Assembly: GCF_008124865.1 (NCBI RefSeq)
Contig: NZ_VNHY01000004.1
Span: 1 to 64,000 of the forward strand
Reading direction: 5' to 3'
DNA length: 64,000 nt
From: Fodinibius salinus
Lineage (GTDB): Bacteria > Bacteroidota > Rhodothermia > Balneolales > Balneolaceae
Positions 47,172 through 56,217 of this stretch are shown piece by piece; the first letter of the stretch is position 1, and every line of letters starts with the position of its first letter. The notes under the pieces are model-generated. The model was given only the letters and a program-made list of their open reading frames with translations, was not told the origin of the DNA and ran no database searches. Both the position numbers and the translations under genes were made by a program.

Positions 47172-49406
47172 ATGAAAAAACTATCTACATTAGGCTTTCG
47201 GATTTTCGCTTTAACTATTTTTATTGCTGGCTTTGCTTTTTCTCATCAAGCGTATGCCCAACAGAAAAAACAGTATTCCAGCGTTAAAGAAGCACTTTCA
47301 AAGAGTAGTCAGCTCAGTGGCTCCAACGGCCCCCGTAATGTTACATGGATAGATAACGGCAACCGGTACTCCTACATGCAGTACAACAAAGAGACCGAAA
47401 GCATGGAAATTCGAGCCTATGACCCTGCCACCGAAGAAGATGAACTGATATTTAACAATACCAACCACACCTTCCCATCCACAGATTCTACCTTTGAATA
47501 CTCGTCATTCCAGTGGTCTAAGGATTCGGAATATTTGGTGTTTAAATCAAACTTCCGTCCTGTTTACCGGCGCTCTGGTATTTCTGATTATTACCTCTAT
47601 TCTGTTAATAAAGGCACACTGAAACTATTGGTCGAAGATGCTCGAACAGCAGAACTTTCACCAAACGGTGAAAAAATCGGTTATGAACGAAATGGCGATT
47701 TGTTTGTCTATGATTTGGAATCTGAAAAAGAAAAACAACTTACCAACAGTGCCAAAGAAAACTTTTATAATGGACGATTTGGATGGGTTTACGAGGAAGA
47801 GTTTGGATTAGCACAAGGCTGGGAATGGTCACCGGATAGCAAACATATTGCCTATTGGCAAACGGATGAACGAGACGTCAACATTTTTCAGATGACAGAC
47901 TATTCCGGCCAACATCCTGAATACCAGGAAATTCCGTACCCAAAAGTAGGCGACAAAAATCCCAAGGTGAAAATTGGTGTTATCAATATTGAATCAACGA
48001 ACAAGCAATGGATGGACATCCCTGAAGGCGGATACATCCCACGATTGTACTGGACCTCAAAAAGTAATAAACTAGCGATAGTGCATCTGAATCGTGCTCA
48101 AAATCACCTTAAACTACATTTTAATGATATAAATACCGGCACTAGCCGACTGGTAATGGAAGAAAAATCGGATGCATGGATTGATGTGTTTGACTTTTTC
48201 GCCGGTATCAATCACCTGTTTTTCTTTCCCAAAGACAGTGAAGAATTTTTCTGGATATCAGACCGCGACGGTTATAGTCACATTTATCGCTATGGATATG
48301 ATGGCCAGCTCAAGAATCAAGTAACAGATGGGAACTGGGAAGTAACCTACGTACATACCGTAGATTATCGCAATAATCGCATCTATTATAATTCTACAGA
48401 AACTTCTCCCCTCGAGCGTCATCTGTATTCTATCAACTTCAACGGCGACAATAAGATGAAGCATACCACTGCCCAGGGTACTCATGATATTAGTATGGGA
48501 TCAAACGGCAAGTACTTTATCAACCGGTACTCAAATACCACCACTCCTACGCAGGTTGAACTCTGGAACACCATGAATGGGAAGATGAAGGTATTGGAAA
48601 ATAACAGCTCAGTTAATGATTTTATTCAATCTCACATTTATTCTCCGCGCGAACTGTTTTCCTTTACCACATCCGATGGCCAACAGCTCGACGGCTACAT
48701 GATTAAGCCCGTTGATTTTGATCCGGACTCAACCTATCCGCTACTGCTGAATATTTATGGGGGACCCGGTGCACAGGGTGTTTATAATTCGTGGGAATCC
48801 AACGGATGGAATCAATATTTAGCTCAAAAAGGTTTTGTCGTTGTTAACGTCAATAATCGTGGCAGTGGCGGTTATGGCTCGGAATTTGAAAAAATTGTAT
48901 ATAAACAATTGGGTAAATGGGAGGCCAATGACTTTACCGAAACAGTCAAATATATGGCACAAAAAGATTGGGTGGACGGTGATCGCATGGCCATCCGCGG
49001 GCATAGTTACGGTGGATACATGACCACTTATACCTTAACAACTCATCCCGATGTTTTTGCCGCCGGTATTGCCACAGCCCCTGTCACAGACTGGCGATTT
49101 TACGACAGCATCTATACCGAGCGCTATATGGGACTACTTAAAAATAATAAAAGTGGATACAAGCAAAGTGCCTCTATTACACATGCCAAGAATCTTAAGG
49201 CTAATCTACTGCTCTCGCATTCTACGGTGGATGAGAATGTGCACATTCAAAACACTATGCAGCTAATGACTGCCTTTACCGGCAACGGTATTGGTGTGGA
49301 TCTGCGAATATATCCGCCCGGCGCCCACGGCGTGGCATTCAATACAGCTAGCTATTATTTGCTCTATGAAACTTATACTAATTATTTAATTGAACACCTT
49401 AAATAA
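47172..49406 (+). CDS. Dipeptidyl peptidase IV (S9B) family protease
   Basis: This 744-residue exported protease has a signal peptide (hydrophobic to about residue 29, ending SHQAYAQQ). Residues about 40-480 form the DPP-IV beta-propeller, with WVYEEEFGL supplying the two-glutamate (EE) motif that binds the substrate N-terminus. The alpha/beta hydrolase domain carries the triad: Ser612 in RGHSYGGYMT, Asp in STVDENVHIQNT and His in PPGAHGVAF. It removes X-Pro or X-Ala dipeptides from peptides in the periplasm. A strong terminator follows. Confidence 0.95.
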   Translation: MKKLSTLGFRIFALTIFIAGFAFSHQAYAQQKKQYSSVKEALSKSSQLSGSNGPRNVTWIDNGNRYSYMQYNKETESMEIRAYDPATEEDELIFNNTNHTFPSTDSTFEYSSFQWSKDSEYLVFKSNFRPVYRRSGISDYYLYSVNKGTLKLLVEDARTAELSPNGEKIGYERNGDLFVYDLESEKEKQLTNSAKENFYNGRFGWVYEEEFGLAQGWEWSPDSKHIAYWQTDERDVNIFQMTDYSGQHPEYQEIPYPKVGDKNPKVKIGVINIESTNKQWMDIPEGGYIPRLYWTSKSNKLAIVHLNRAQNHLKLHFNDINTGTSRLVMEEKSDAWIDVFDFFAGINHLFFFPKDSEEFFWISDRDGYSHIYRYGYDGQLKNQVTDGNWEVTYVHTVDYRNNRIYYNSTETSPLERHLYSINFNGDNKMKHTTAQGTHDISMGSNGKYFINRYSNTTTPTQVELWNTMNGKMKVLENNSSVNDFIQSHIYSPRELFSFTTSDGQQLDGYMIKPVDFDPDSTYPLLLNIYGGPGAQGVYNSWESNGWNQYLAQKGFVVVNVNNRGSGGYGSEFEKIVYKQLGKWEANDFTETVKYMAQKDWVDGDRMAIRGHSYGGYMTTYTLTTHPDVFAAGIATAPVTDWRFYDSIYTERYMGLLKNNKSGYKQSASITHAKNLKANLLLSHSTVDENVHIQNTMQLMTAFTGNGIGVDLRIYPPGAHGVAFNTASYYLLYETYTNYLIEHLK

Positions 49407-49437
49407 TCATTCAGTCAAAAGAACGATTATTTCTTAT

Positions 49438-49474
49438 CCCCTGTTTGGAATCACATCCAAGCAGGGGATTTTTT
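49438..49474 (+). terminator. Strong intrinsic terminator after the DPP-IV gene
   Basis: Arms CCCCTGTTTGGA and TCCAAGCAGGGG pair over 12 bp with one G-U around the loop ATCACA and run into ATTTTTT, about 30 nt past the stop codon. Confidence 0.93.
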
Positions 49475-49633
49475 ATGCTAAAACATCTGTAATCTTTTGG
49501 GTACTTAACGCCGCCTTTTTAAAAAGCTTTTGTATGAAAACGTTGTCTCAAAAGATTAAAAAGTCTTAATTATAGTTTTTACATTCAACGCTCTCCCACT
49601 CCTAACACAATCCATAAACTTTTAGCCTTAATA

Positions 49634-50899
49634 ATGGTTTATACCAAAACAAACGTTACCCTTTTATTCATAATTATTCTTGTTCCTTTTATCAGTCATG
49701 GTCAAAAAAAGGATGTTTCAGATGGTACCATCAAAATATTTTTAGATTGTAACCGATGTGATCGCTCATATATCCGCGATAACATTAACTTTGTTAATTA
49801 CATGCGAGACAAAGAGGATGCTCAACTTCATCTACTGCTAACAAAACAACGCACAGGTAGTGGGGGAACGCAATACACGTTGCGTTATATCGGGCGTAAA
49901 AACTTTAATTCACAAGATCAAAAGCTAACGTATACTTCTCCAAAATCGGATACCAAGGACGAGGAACGCAAAGGATTAGTTAAAAAAATAAAAGTTGGCC
50001 TTATTCCTTATTTATCAACCAGTCCTGTTTTAGGGAATATTAATATAACCTATAAAGCAGATAATGAGTCTACAGATCAAAGATCTGCTCAATCTGACAA
50101 ATGGAATTACTGGGTATTTGAGTTAGATGGAAGAAGCTTCTTTAATGGCGAAGAAAGCAGGAAAAACTTATTTATTTCGATGGGTGCTTCAGCAGATCAC
50201 GTTACTAAAAACTGGAAAGTAAACATGGAATATGATTATGACTACAACAGAAAAAAGTTCACATCGACCGACTCATTAGGTAACGAAGAAACCAATATCT
50301 TTGTAACACGGGGGCAGAGTTTTGAAAGTTCTGTTGTCAGAAGTTTGACAGAGCATTGGTCGTTGGGCTTACTTGCCGAATCGTTCTCTTCCAGTCGAAA
50401 TAACATTGACTTTAATATTTCTGGCAGCCCCGCTATTGAGTATAATGTATTCCCCTACGAAGAATATGCAGAACGCAGAATAAGCTTCATGTATGTAATG
50501 TCTGCAAGTTACTTTGACTACCAAACAGAAACCATTTTTAATAAAAAGACTGACTTTCTGATCCGTCCTGAACTACGAAGTCGATTAGAGTTTACCCAAC
50601 CATGGGGAGAAATCGAAGGCCGAGTAAAAGCGTCTACCTATCTTCGCGATCTCAGTAAAAACCGACTTGATCTTAACCTTGAGTTTGACTTTCGCATATT
50701 CCGGGGACTTTCGTTAAACCTATCTGGTCGATATTCACTAATAAATGATCAACTTTCAATCCCTAAAGAAAGTATATCGGACGCCGAACAACTACTGAAT
50801 TTGCGCCAGCAGAGTACCTCTTATTCCTATCGTGGTTCAGTCGGTATTGAATACTCCTTCGGATCTATCTATAACAATATTGTCAATCCACGATTCTAA
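49634..50899 (+). CDS. Outer-membrane barrel-like protein with N-terminal CxxC
   Basis: This 421-residue protein has a signal peptide (about residues 8-24, ending ISHGQ). After cleavage comes a short domain with FLDCNRCDRSYIRDNINFVNY (CxxC) and LHLLLT, then alternating strands rich in aromatic ends (WNYWVFELDGRSFF, WKVNMEYDYDYN, LNLSGRYSLI) with a C-terminal VGIEYSFGS segment and final F, the pattern of an outer-membrane beta-barrel. The cysteine pair is likely oxidised in the periplasm. Function unknown; I do not recognise a named family. Confidence 0.7.
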   Translation: MVYTKTNVTLLFIIILVPFISHGQKKDVSDGTIKIFLDCNRCDRSYIRDNINFVNYMRDKEDAQLHLLLTKQRTGSGGTQYTLRYIGRKNFNSQDQKLTYTSPKSDTKDEERKGLVKKIKVGLIPYLSTSPVLGNINITYKADNESTDQRSAQSDKWNYWVFELDGRSFFNGEESRKNLFISMGASADHVTKNWKVNMEYDYDYNRKKFTSTDSLGNEETNIFVTRGQSFESSVVRSLTEHWSLGLLAESFSSSRNNIDFNISGSPAIEYNVFPYEEYAERRISFMYVMSASYFDYQTETIFNKKTDFLIRPELRSRLEFTQPWGEIEGRVKASTYLRDLSKNRLDLNLEFDFRIFRGLSLNLSGRYSLINDQLSIPKESISDAEQLLNLRQQSTSYSYRGSVGIEYSFGSIYNNIVNPRF

Positions 50900-50927
50900 G
50901 TAATGTCGTAATGCTCAAAATATTATT

Positions 50928-51842
50928 TTAATTATCTTCTCGGGTTGATTGCTCCCTATTTTCCAACATAGCATTCAACTTTTCTCCCCCGCGAATTCCA
51001 AAGTCGAGCGTCCGGATTGGGAATGGAATCATGATATCGTGTTCATCAAATTTATTGGTGATAGCCATAATCGCATCACTGCGGGCCGACAGGTAATCGG
51101 GATTATTGCGGAAGTCCACCCAAAATCGAATACTGAAATTGATGGAACTGCCTCCAAACTCATCATAATAAAACTCGACGTCGCGGGCGCTGTTATAGTT
51201 GTCCAATCCCTTGACAGCTTCAATCGCCAGCTCTTTCGCCTTTTCTAAGTCATCACCGTAAGAAACACCGCACGACAAATCGATACGCCGCTCGTTATTT
51301 GCTGTATAGTTGATAAATGGATTTTCATACACTTCCTTATTGGGAATATATACGAGTTGTCCCTGCGGGGTTTTCACCAGCGTATTGCGGAGATTTATCT
51401 TACGGACAGTACCATAAAAATCATTGCTCTCAATAATATCACCTTTACCAAACGGATGCCGGATAGAAAGCAGGATACCCGAAATAAAATTGGCTGCAAT
51501 ATCCTGAAATGCAAAACCTATAGCCAAACCAATAATACCAGCACCTGCCAGCAGCGAAGTTACTGTACCTTGTAGATTCAAGATCCCTAAGGCAATAAAT
51601 AGCCCAATGCCAACAATAATTACGCCAACAATAGTCTCAAGGAGATCAATAATCGTTTGATTGTTGGTTGCTTTGTGTAACAACCGATCAACCATTTTGC
51701 GAATCAGCTTACCCAATAATACAAATGCAGTAAGAATTACCGCCGCCAATAAGAGATTGGGTAGCATTTCGATCGTTGCATTCAGCCATCCCTGCAGTTT
51801 ATCTAAAAGCTGTCCATAAGCTTCGTTAATACTTATATCCAT
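50928..51842 (-). CDS. Small-conductance mechanosensitive channel (MscS family)
   Basis: This 304-residue channel releases solutes under membrane tension. It has three transmembrane segments (about 20-45, 65-90, 93-125), with the pore-lining TM3 region GTVTSLLAGAGIIGLAIGFAFQD, full of the Gly/Ala pattern of MscS. The beta domain begins NFISGILLSIRHPFGKGD and the alpha/beta C-terminal domain ends with PFPIRTLDFG. Length is close to E. coli MscS (286). It converges on the outer-membrane protein gene. Confidence 0.95.
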   Translation of the reverse strand: MDISINEAYGQLLDKLQGWLNATIEMLPNLLLAAVILTAFVLLGKLIRKMVDRLLHKATNNQTIIDLLETIVGVIIVGIGLFIALGILNLQGTVTSLLAGAGIIGLAIGFAFQDIAANFISGILLSIRHPFGKGDIIESNDFYGTVRKINLRNTLVKTPQGQLVYIPNKEVYENPFINYTANNERRIDLSCGVSYGDDLEKAKELAIEAVKGLDNYNSARDVEFYYDEFGGSSINFSIRFWVDFRNNPDYLSARSDAIMAITNKFDEHDIMIPFPIRTLDFGIRGGEKLNAMLENREQSTREDN

Positions 51843-52037
51843 CGTTCAAAAAAATTTAAGTATTTATTTTTTTCTGATTAATATGACAATCAATTCAAGA
51901 AAATTGCTCGACATTCCCCATCAAATGAGAAACATTTTTTGATGCCCTAATATAAAAATATTATGCGAAGGAATGCCTAATGATTTGCAATTGTTATCAG
52001 TTCATAATCAGAAAATATAATTAATCATTATTTTACT

Positions 52038-52466
52038 ATGCCAAATAGAAAAGCAAAAGCACAATGGAATGGAAATCTGGAATCAGGAAAAGGAAATATG
52101 TCGTTTGGCAGTGGTGCCTATGACGGCGATTATTCTTTTAAATCACGATTTGAGGAAGGAGACGGTACTAATCCCGAAGAACTAATTGGGGCTGCCCATG
52201 CCGGGTGTTATTCCATGGCTTTGTCTGGAGCTCTTGCGGAAGAAGGATTTTCACCAGAATCAGTACAAACTGATGCTGAAGTATCTCTCGAAATAGTGGA
52301 TGGTGATCCTGCTATTACTACTATTACACTTAATACAGTCGGTAATATTGCGGATATTGATGATGAGACGTTCCAGGAAATTGCAGAAGCGGCAAAGAAA
52401 AACTGTCCGGTTTCAAAGGCACTGGCAGGCGTCAATATTAAACTAAATGCCACACTACAAAGCTAA
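52038..52466 (+). CDS. OsmC family peroxiredoxin
   Basis: This 142-residue protein is a true OsmC-type hydroperoxide peroxidase, with both redox cysteines: Cys57 in GAAHAGCYSMALS and Cys123 in KKNCPVSKALAG. FGSGAYDGDYSFKSRFEEGDGTNPEELIGAAHA matches the E. coli OsmC N-terminal half. It removes organic hydroperoxides and is usually induced by osmotic or stationary-phase stress. Followed by a strong terminator. Paralogue of the protein at 18131, which is more divergent. Confidence 0.95.
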   Translation: MPNRKAKAQWNGNLESGKGNMSFGSGAYDGDYSFKSRFEEGDGTNPEELIGAAHAGCYSMALSGALAEEGFSPESVQTDAEVSLEIVDGDPAITTITLNTVGNIADIDDETFQEIAEAAKKNCPVSKALAGVNIKLNATLQS

Positions 52467-52492
52467 ATTAACGACTTCCATTTTATATTTTG

Positions 52493-52523
52493 GGGATGTC
52501 TCGCTTCAGGACATCCCTTTTTT
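52493..52523 (+). terminator. Intrinsic terminator after osmC
   Basis: Arms GGGATGTC and GACATCCC pair over 8 bp around TCGCTTCAG and run into six T, 27 nt past the OsmC stop codon. Confidence 0.92.
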
Positions 52524-52582
52524 AGTAAGATTGTGCCGGCCCACAACATCATTAAAAAAAATTCACATAAATAGATCTTACT

Positions 52583-53197
52583 ATGAAATACACTTTTACT
52601 GCTTTTTTTGCTTCTTTCCTATTAATACTAGCCACCTCTCTTCAAGCGCAATCATATGCGAAAAAACCATCAGAAATTAGTCCTGTCCTCACTGGGTCCA
52701 CTATACCTAATTCTTCTCTTCAAACAATTGACGGCTCTCTGGTCAATTTAGAAAATTTGATTAACAAACAAGCAACAGTGCTCGTGTTTTATCACGGCGG
52801 ATGGTGTCCATTTTGTAATACCCACTTGGCCGAACTCCAACAAATCCAACAAAAGCTGGTAGATATGGGATACCAAATATTGGCTGTAAGTCCCGATAAA
52901 CCCAGCAATCTTAAAAAGAGTATTAAGGAAAATGACCTGGACTATACCCTGCTTTCCGACAGTTCAATGAAACTAGCTCGGTCTTTCGGACTGGCATTTA
53001 AGTCAAATAATGAAGAAAAGAGGTTGACAATAGAAAAAAGCTCGGGACAAAAACATCATCTACTGCCGGTTCCATCAGTCTTTCTGGTTAATCCTGACGG
53101 ACTCATTACCTTCCAGTATGTAAATCCCAACTCCAAAACGCGCATTAACTCAGATGTACTGTTAACTGCAGCAAAGGCTTATCACCCCAATAATTAA
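52583..53197 (+). CDS. Exported peroxiredoxin-like (AhpC/TSA) thioredoxin-fold protein
   Basis: This 204-residue protein has a signal peptide (MKYTFTAFFASFLLILATSL, cleavage near LQAQ). The thioredoxin fold shows GGWCPFCNTHLAELQQI with Cys75 and Cys78 in a CPFC arrangement, then LAVSPDKPSNLKKS and PVPSVFLVNPDG with the cis-proline. It is close to the PRX-like2 group of AhpC/TSA proteins. It may act as a periplasmic thiol peroxidase or reductase; its neighbour is an OsmC, so oxidative stress is a plausible context. Confidence 0.87.
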   Translation: MKYTFTAFFASFLLILATSLQAQSYAKKPSEISPVLTGSTIPNSSLQTIDGSLVNLENLINKQATVLVFYHGGWCPFCNTHLAELQQIQQKLVDMGYQILAVSPDKPSNLKKSIKENDLDYTLLSDSSMKLARSFGLAFKSNNEEKRLTIEKSSGQKHHLLPVPSVFLVNPDGLITFQYVNPNSKTRINSDVLLTAAKAYHPNN

Positions 53198-53246
53198 TCA
53201 GTACATAGTTTTCAATAACTGGTTAACAACACTGCGACAGTATTTG

Positions 53247-53254
53247 TATCTTTG
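53247..53254 (+). promoter_or_regulatory. Candidate TAnnTTTG element abutting rlmN
   Basis: TATCTTTG matches the Bacteroidota -7 consensus exactly and ends 5 nt before the rlmN ATG at 53260. If used, transcription would start at or near the A of the ATG, giving a leaderless mRNA. The -33 element is not clear. Confidence 0.4.
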
Positions 53255-53259
53255 GGGTT

Positions 53260-54372
53260 ATGGCTACAAAAACCGATACCAAAGAGAAAGTAAACCTCAA
53301 AGATCTTACGAAAACCGAACTACAGGAGTTCTGTGATGATCTGGGACTTCAATCTTTTCGAAGTGATCAGATCTTTCAATGGTTGTATCAAAAAGGCGTG
53401 CATAGCTTTGAGGAGATGACTAATCTCTCCAAAGACTTACGCAACCAGCTTGCTGAGGTAGCAAAAGTGCCTACTATTGAACACGTGCGCCAACAGGAAT
53501 CCAAAGACGGTACTATCAAATTCCTGTTTAAATTGCAGGGTGAAGAAGAACACAAAGTAGAATCGGTACTAATTCCCGACTTTTATGATGATGGAGCCGC
53601 TAACCGACTAACCGTCTGCGTGTCATCCCAGGTTGGGTGTGTATTCGGATGCTCGTTTTGTGCAACTGGCAAAATGGGATTTTTCCGTAGCCTCACGCAC
53701 GGCGAAATTGTTGATCAGGTACAATATATCGACGAGCTTTGCGAAAAGAAGTTCGGCAAGGGCATCACCAATATTGTATATATGGGAATGGGTGAACCAC
53801 TGCATAATTACAGTGCTATCGTCAACTCTGCATCCATTATTACAGACGAACTAAGTATTAACCTTTCTCCCAAACGAATCACCGTCTCTACGGTAGGATT
53901 AACAAAGCAGATAAAGCAACTTGCAGATGAGCGGCAACCCTTTAATCTGGCGATTTCGCTGCATGCAGCCAATGATGAAAAGCGTGATGAGATAATGCCC
54001 ATCAACAATTCGATGAACCTCGAAAAACTCGAAGAAGCCGTAAAATATTATTACGGCAAACTCCATCGCCCGATTACTTATGAATATCTATTATTTGATG
54101 AGTTTAATGATACTCCCGAAGATGCTCGTCAGCTTGCTGACATTGTGCAATGGGTTCCCAGCAAAGTCAATATCATCATGTACAATGATGTTGCCGGTGT
54201 TGCGCTAAAGGGAGCGCGCGAAGATCGGTTGGATGCATTTATGCAAGAACTTGTTAAACGTGATATTACCGCTACAGTACGTCGAAGCCGCGGTGATGAT
54301 ATAGATGCCGGCTGCGGTCAACTAGCCATCAAAGACGGTCAAGAGAAAGGAAAGACCATCCGCAAGAATTAG
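53260..54372 (+). CDS. rlmN: 23S rRNA (adenine2503-C2)-methyltransferase / tRNA A37 methyltransferase
   Basis: This 370-residue radical-SAM enzyme methylates A2503 of 23S rRNA and A37 of some tRNAs. The iron-sulfur cluster cysteines are Cys127, Cys131 and Cys134 in VGCVFGCSFCATG. The methyl-carrying cysteine is Cys352 in RGDDIDAGCGQLA. The GMGEPLHNY and VSTVGL motifs are intact. Length is normal. It converges on lepB; a weak hairpin (GTTATTGGTT / AACTAATAAC) lies in the 60-nt gap. Confidence 0.97.
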   Translation: MATKTDTKEKVNLKDLTKTELQEFCDDLGLQSFRSDQIFQWLYQKGVHSFEEMTNLSKDLRNQLAEVAKVPTIEHVRQQESKDGTIKFLFKLQGEEEHKVESVLIPDFYDDGAANRLTVCVSSQVGCVFGCSFCATGKMGFFRSLTHGEIVDQVQYIDELCEKKFGKGITNIVYMGMGEPLHNYSAIVNSASIITDELSINLSPKRITVSTVGLTKQIKQLADERQPFNLAISLHAANDEKRDEIMPINNSMNLEKLEEAVKYYYGKLHRPITYEYLLFDEFNDTPEDARQLADIVQWVPSKVNIIMYNDVAGVALKGAREDRLDAFMQELVKRDITATVRRSRGDDIDAGCGQLAIKDGQEKGKTIRKN

Positions 54373-54432
54373 TTATTGGTTCACTTTAAAAAACTACCTA
54401 CATCTATTAACTAATAACAGTATAACCAACAA

Positions 54433-55521
54433 CTATTCATTAATAAAGTTAAGCATGCGTCCAAAGCGCGGTAACCAGCGTTCGCTGTCCCAAGAAAAAT
54501 AGATCATGCCTGCCTTACCCACAATATGAGACTGAGGCACAAATCCCCAGAACCGGCTGTCCTGGCTGTTATCGCGATTATCACCCATCATAAAATAATA
54601 ATCCTGTTTGATGGTGTAAGTATCCGTCTGTTTCCCATTAATAACAAACTGATTACCATTACGTTTTACATCATTCTTTTCGTATCGAGTGATAATATTT
54701 TCGTAAATATGGTAATTATCAGGTGTTAATGTAACTGTATCACCTTTCGACGGAACAACTACCGGAGGCAGATGGTGATGATTATTGAATCCCGATGAAA
54801 AGTTAAAGTCGGCACGACTGTATTCATTAAAATTATCGGGTAGTACAAAAGGCTTTACGTTATTTACTTCCGGCCAATTTTGTACCGTCTCAGCAACTTC
54901 TTTGGTCATATTTACCCGGTAACCATTGCCACCCTGAGAGCGCAGAAGCTGTCCACCGGCAGCACGTACTTTGGCAGAGCTTAACCGCACGCGATCCCGA
55001 ACCTGTACCGCATATGTATTTTGGATCCCGGCAAAAGATTCGGCCGAATCACCATTAACGTAAAGCTGGGTATCATCGATTGAGAGTGTATCGCCAGGCA
55101 TACCTACCGCACGTTTAATATAATTTGTCTTGGCTGCTATAGGTGATAAATCAATAGGATAATTAAATACAACAATATCGTTACGCTCTATCTCCTCAAA
55201 ACCGGGCAGGCGGGTCCATGGCATCACAACGCCAGGCAAATACACATTTGTAAAAGGCACACCCAAGACCATAGGAGTTCGAGGACCATAATTGATTTTG
55301 GATACGATAAGAAAATCCCCCGTCAACAATGTCTTCTCCATCGAGGGCGTAGGAATACGATAGGCTTCAAAAAGAAACGTTCGAATAATCAGTGCGGCGA
55401 TGACTGCAAAAAACAGTGCATCCATCCACTCCCTAAGCCATCCCTTAGCCTGTTTATTCTTCTTTTTAGTCCGCTGTTTTCGGCGTTTTTTGCGTTCTTC
55501 TTTCGAAAGTTGATCTGCCAA
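54433..55521 (-). CDS. lepB: Signal peptidase I
   Basis: This 362-residue membrane protease cleaves signal peptides. A very basic cytoplasmic N-terminus (residues 8-28) precedes the single anchor (about 33-52). The catalytic Ser60 lies in RIPTPSMEKTLL and Lys136 in YIKRAVGMPGD, and MGDNRDNSQDSRFWGFVP is box E. Between boxes D and E is an insertion of about 170 residues, larger than in E. coli, with a beta-rich extra domain. It is the last gene of the lepA - secreted protein - lepB operon, 24 nt after the middle gene. Confidence 0.95.
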   Translation of the reverse strand: MADQLSKEERKKRRKQRTKKKNKQAKGWLREWMDALFFAVIAALIIRTFLFEAYRIPTPSMEKTLLTGDFLIVSKINYGPRTPMVLGVPFTNVYLPGVVMPWTRLPGFEEIERNDIVVFNYPIDLSPIAAKTNYIKRAVGMPGDTLSIDDTQLYVNGDSAESFAGIQNTYAVQVRDRVRLSSAKVRAAGGQLLRSQGGNGYRVNMTKEVAETVQNWPEVNNVKPFVLPDNFNEYSRADFNFSSGFNNHHHLPPVVVPSKGDTVTLTPDNYHIYENIITRYEKNDVKRNGNQFVINGKQTDTYTIKQDYYFMMGDNRDNSQDSRFWGFVPQSHIVGKAGMIYFSWDSERWLPRFGRMLNFINE

Positions 55522-55545
55522 TGTTTACTCCTTATCGTCCATTAA

Positions 55546-56211
55546 TTATTGATCGTAATTTATGTCCATTCCGTTGGGAGATGATATTTTCTCAGTCTTA
55601 TATTCACCGTTCTTATACTCCACTCGAAACCACTGCTCCCGCTCAGGAGAATAAAAATAATCACTATAGTCTCCCGGCTCTTCAATATTCATCAGTTTTC
55701 TAACAAAACTACGCTTAATTTGCGGCATCAGGTCAATATATTTGCTCGCTCCTCCAAAGACCAGCCCATCTGTAAACGGCCCGTCCACATCCAGTACCAT
55801 CATCGGAATGCTGTCATTGACCGTAAACCAGTATTCGAATTGTATAGCCTTTCCAGGTCTAAACCCTTTTGTATTTATTAGGTCTTCAAGCGTTTTTGTA
55901 GGATTCCCAAAAGCAGCTTGTAGTTTTGCCCGAATCTTATTCGTTTTTATATCATCCAAATCGGTGTTGTCATATAGTCCGCGACCGGTCCAATTAATAT
56001 CTTCGAATTGTTGCGAAAACTGCTCGTGCTGGTCCGCTGTTATTTTTTTAAACTCCGGTTTTTCAAACTGGGCATTTGCCACACTGGCAAATAACAACAT
56101 ACAAACTAGGAGCAAACAGCCCCGCATACGTTGCCGAAAAGAGGATTGCTGCAATTTATGTAGTCGTCCTGAAAGCATTATTTTCTTCATTTTGGCTAAA
56201 TTAGCATACAT
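55546..56211 (-). CDS. Secreted protein of unknown function, in lepA-lepB operon
   Basis: I do not recognise this protein (221 residues from the longest start). A signal peptide is clear at MRGCLLLVCMLLFASVANA, which begins at residue 29; starts at residues 1, 8 and 29 are all possible. The start at 56211 lies 6 nt after the lepA stop, which favours it or the residue-8 start by coupling. The mature part, about 170 residues, has FEDINWTGRGLYDNTDLDDIKTN and GRPGKAIQFEYWFTVND-like strands. It is between lepA and lepB, so it may be a periplasmic factor of protein export. Confidence 0.75.
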   Translation of the reverse strand: MYANLAKMKKIMLSGRLHKLQQSSFRQRMRGCLLLVCMLLFASVANAQFEKPEFKKITADQHEQFSQQFEDINWTGRGLYDNTDLDDIKTNKIRAKLQAAFGNPTKTLEDLINTKGFRPGKAIQFEYWFTVNDSIPMMVLDVDGPFTDGLVFGGASKYIDLMPQIKRSFVRKLMNIEEPGDYSDYFYSPEREQWFRVEYKNGEYKTEKISSPNGMDINYDQ

Positions 56212-56217
56212 TAGAGG

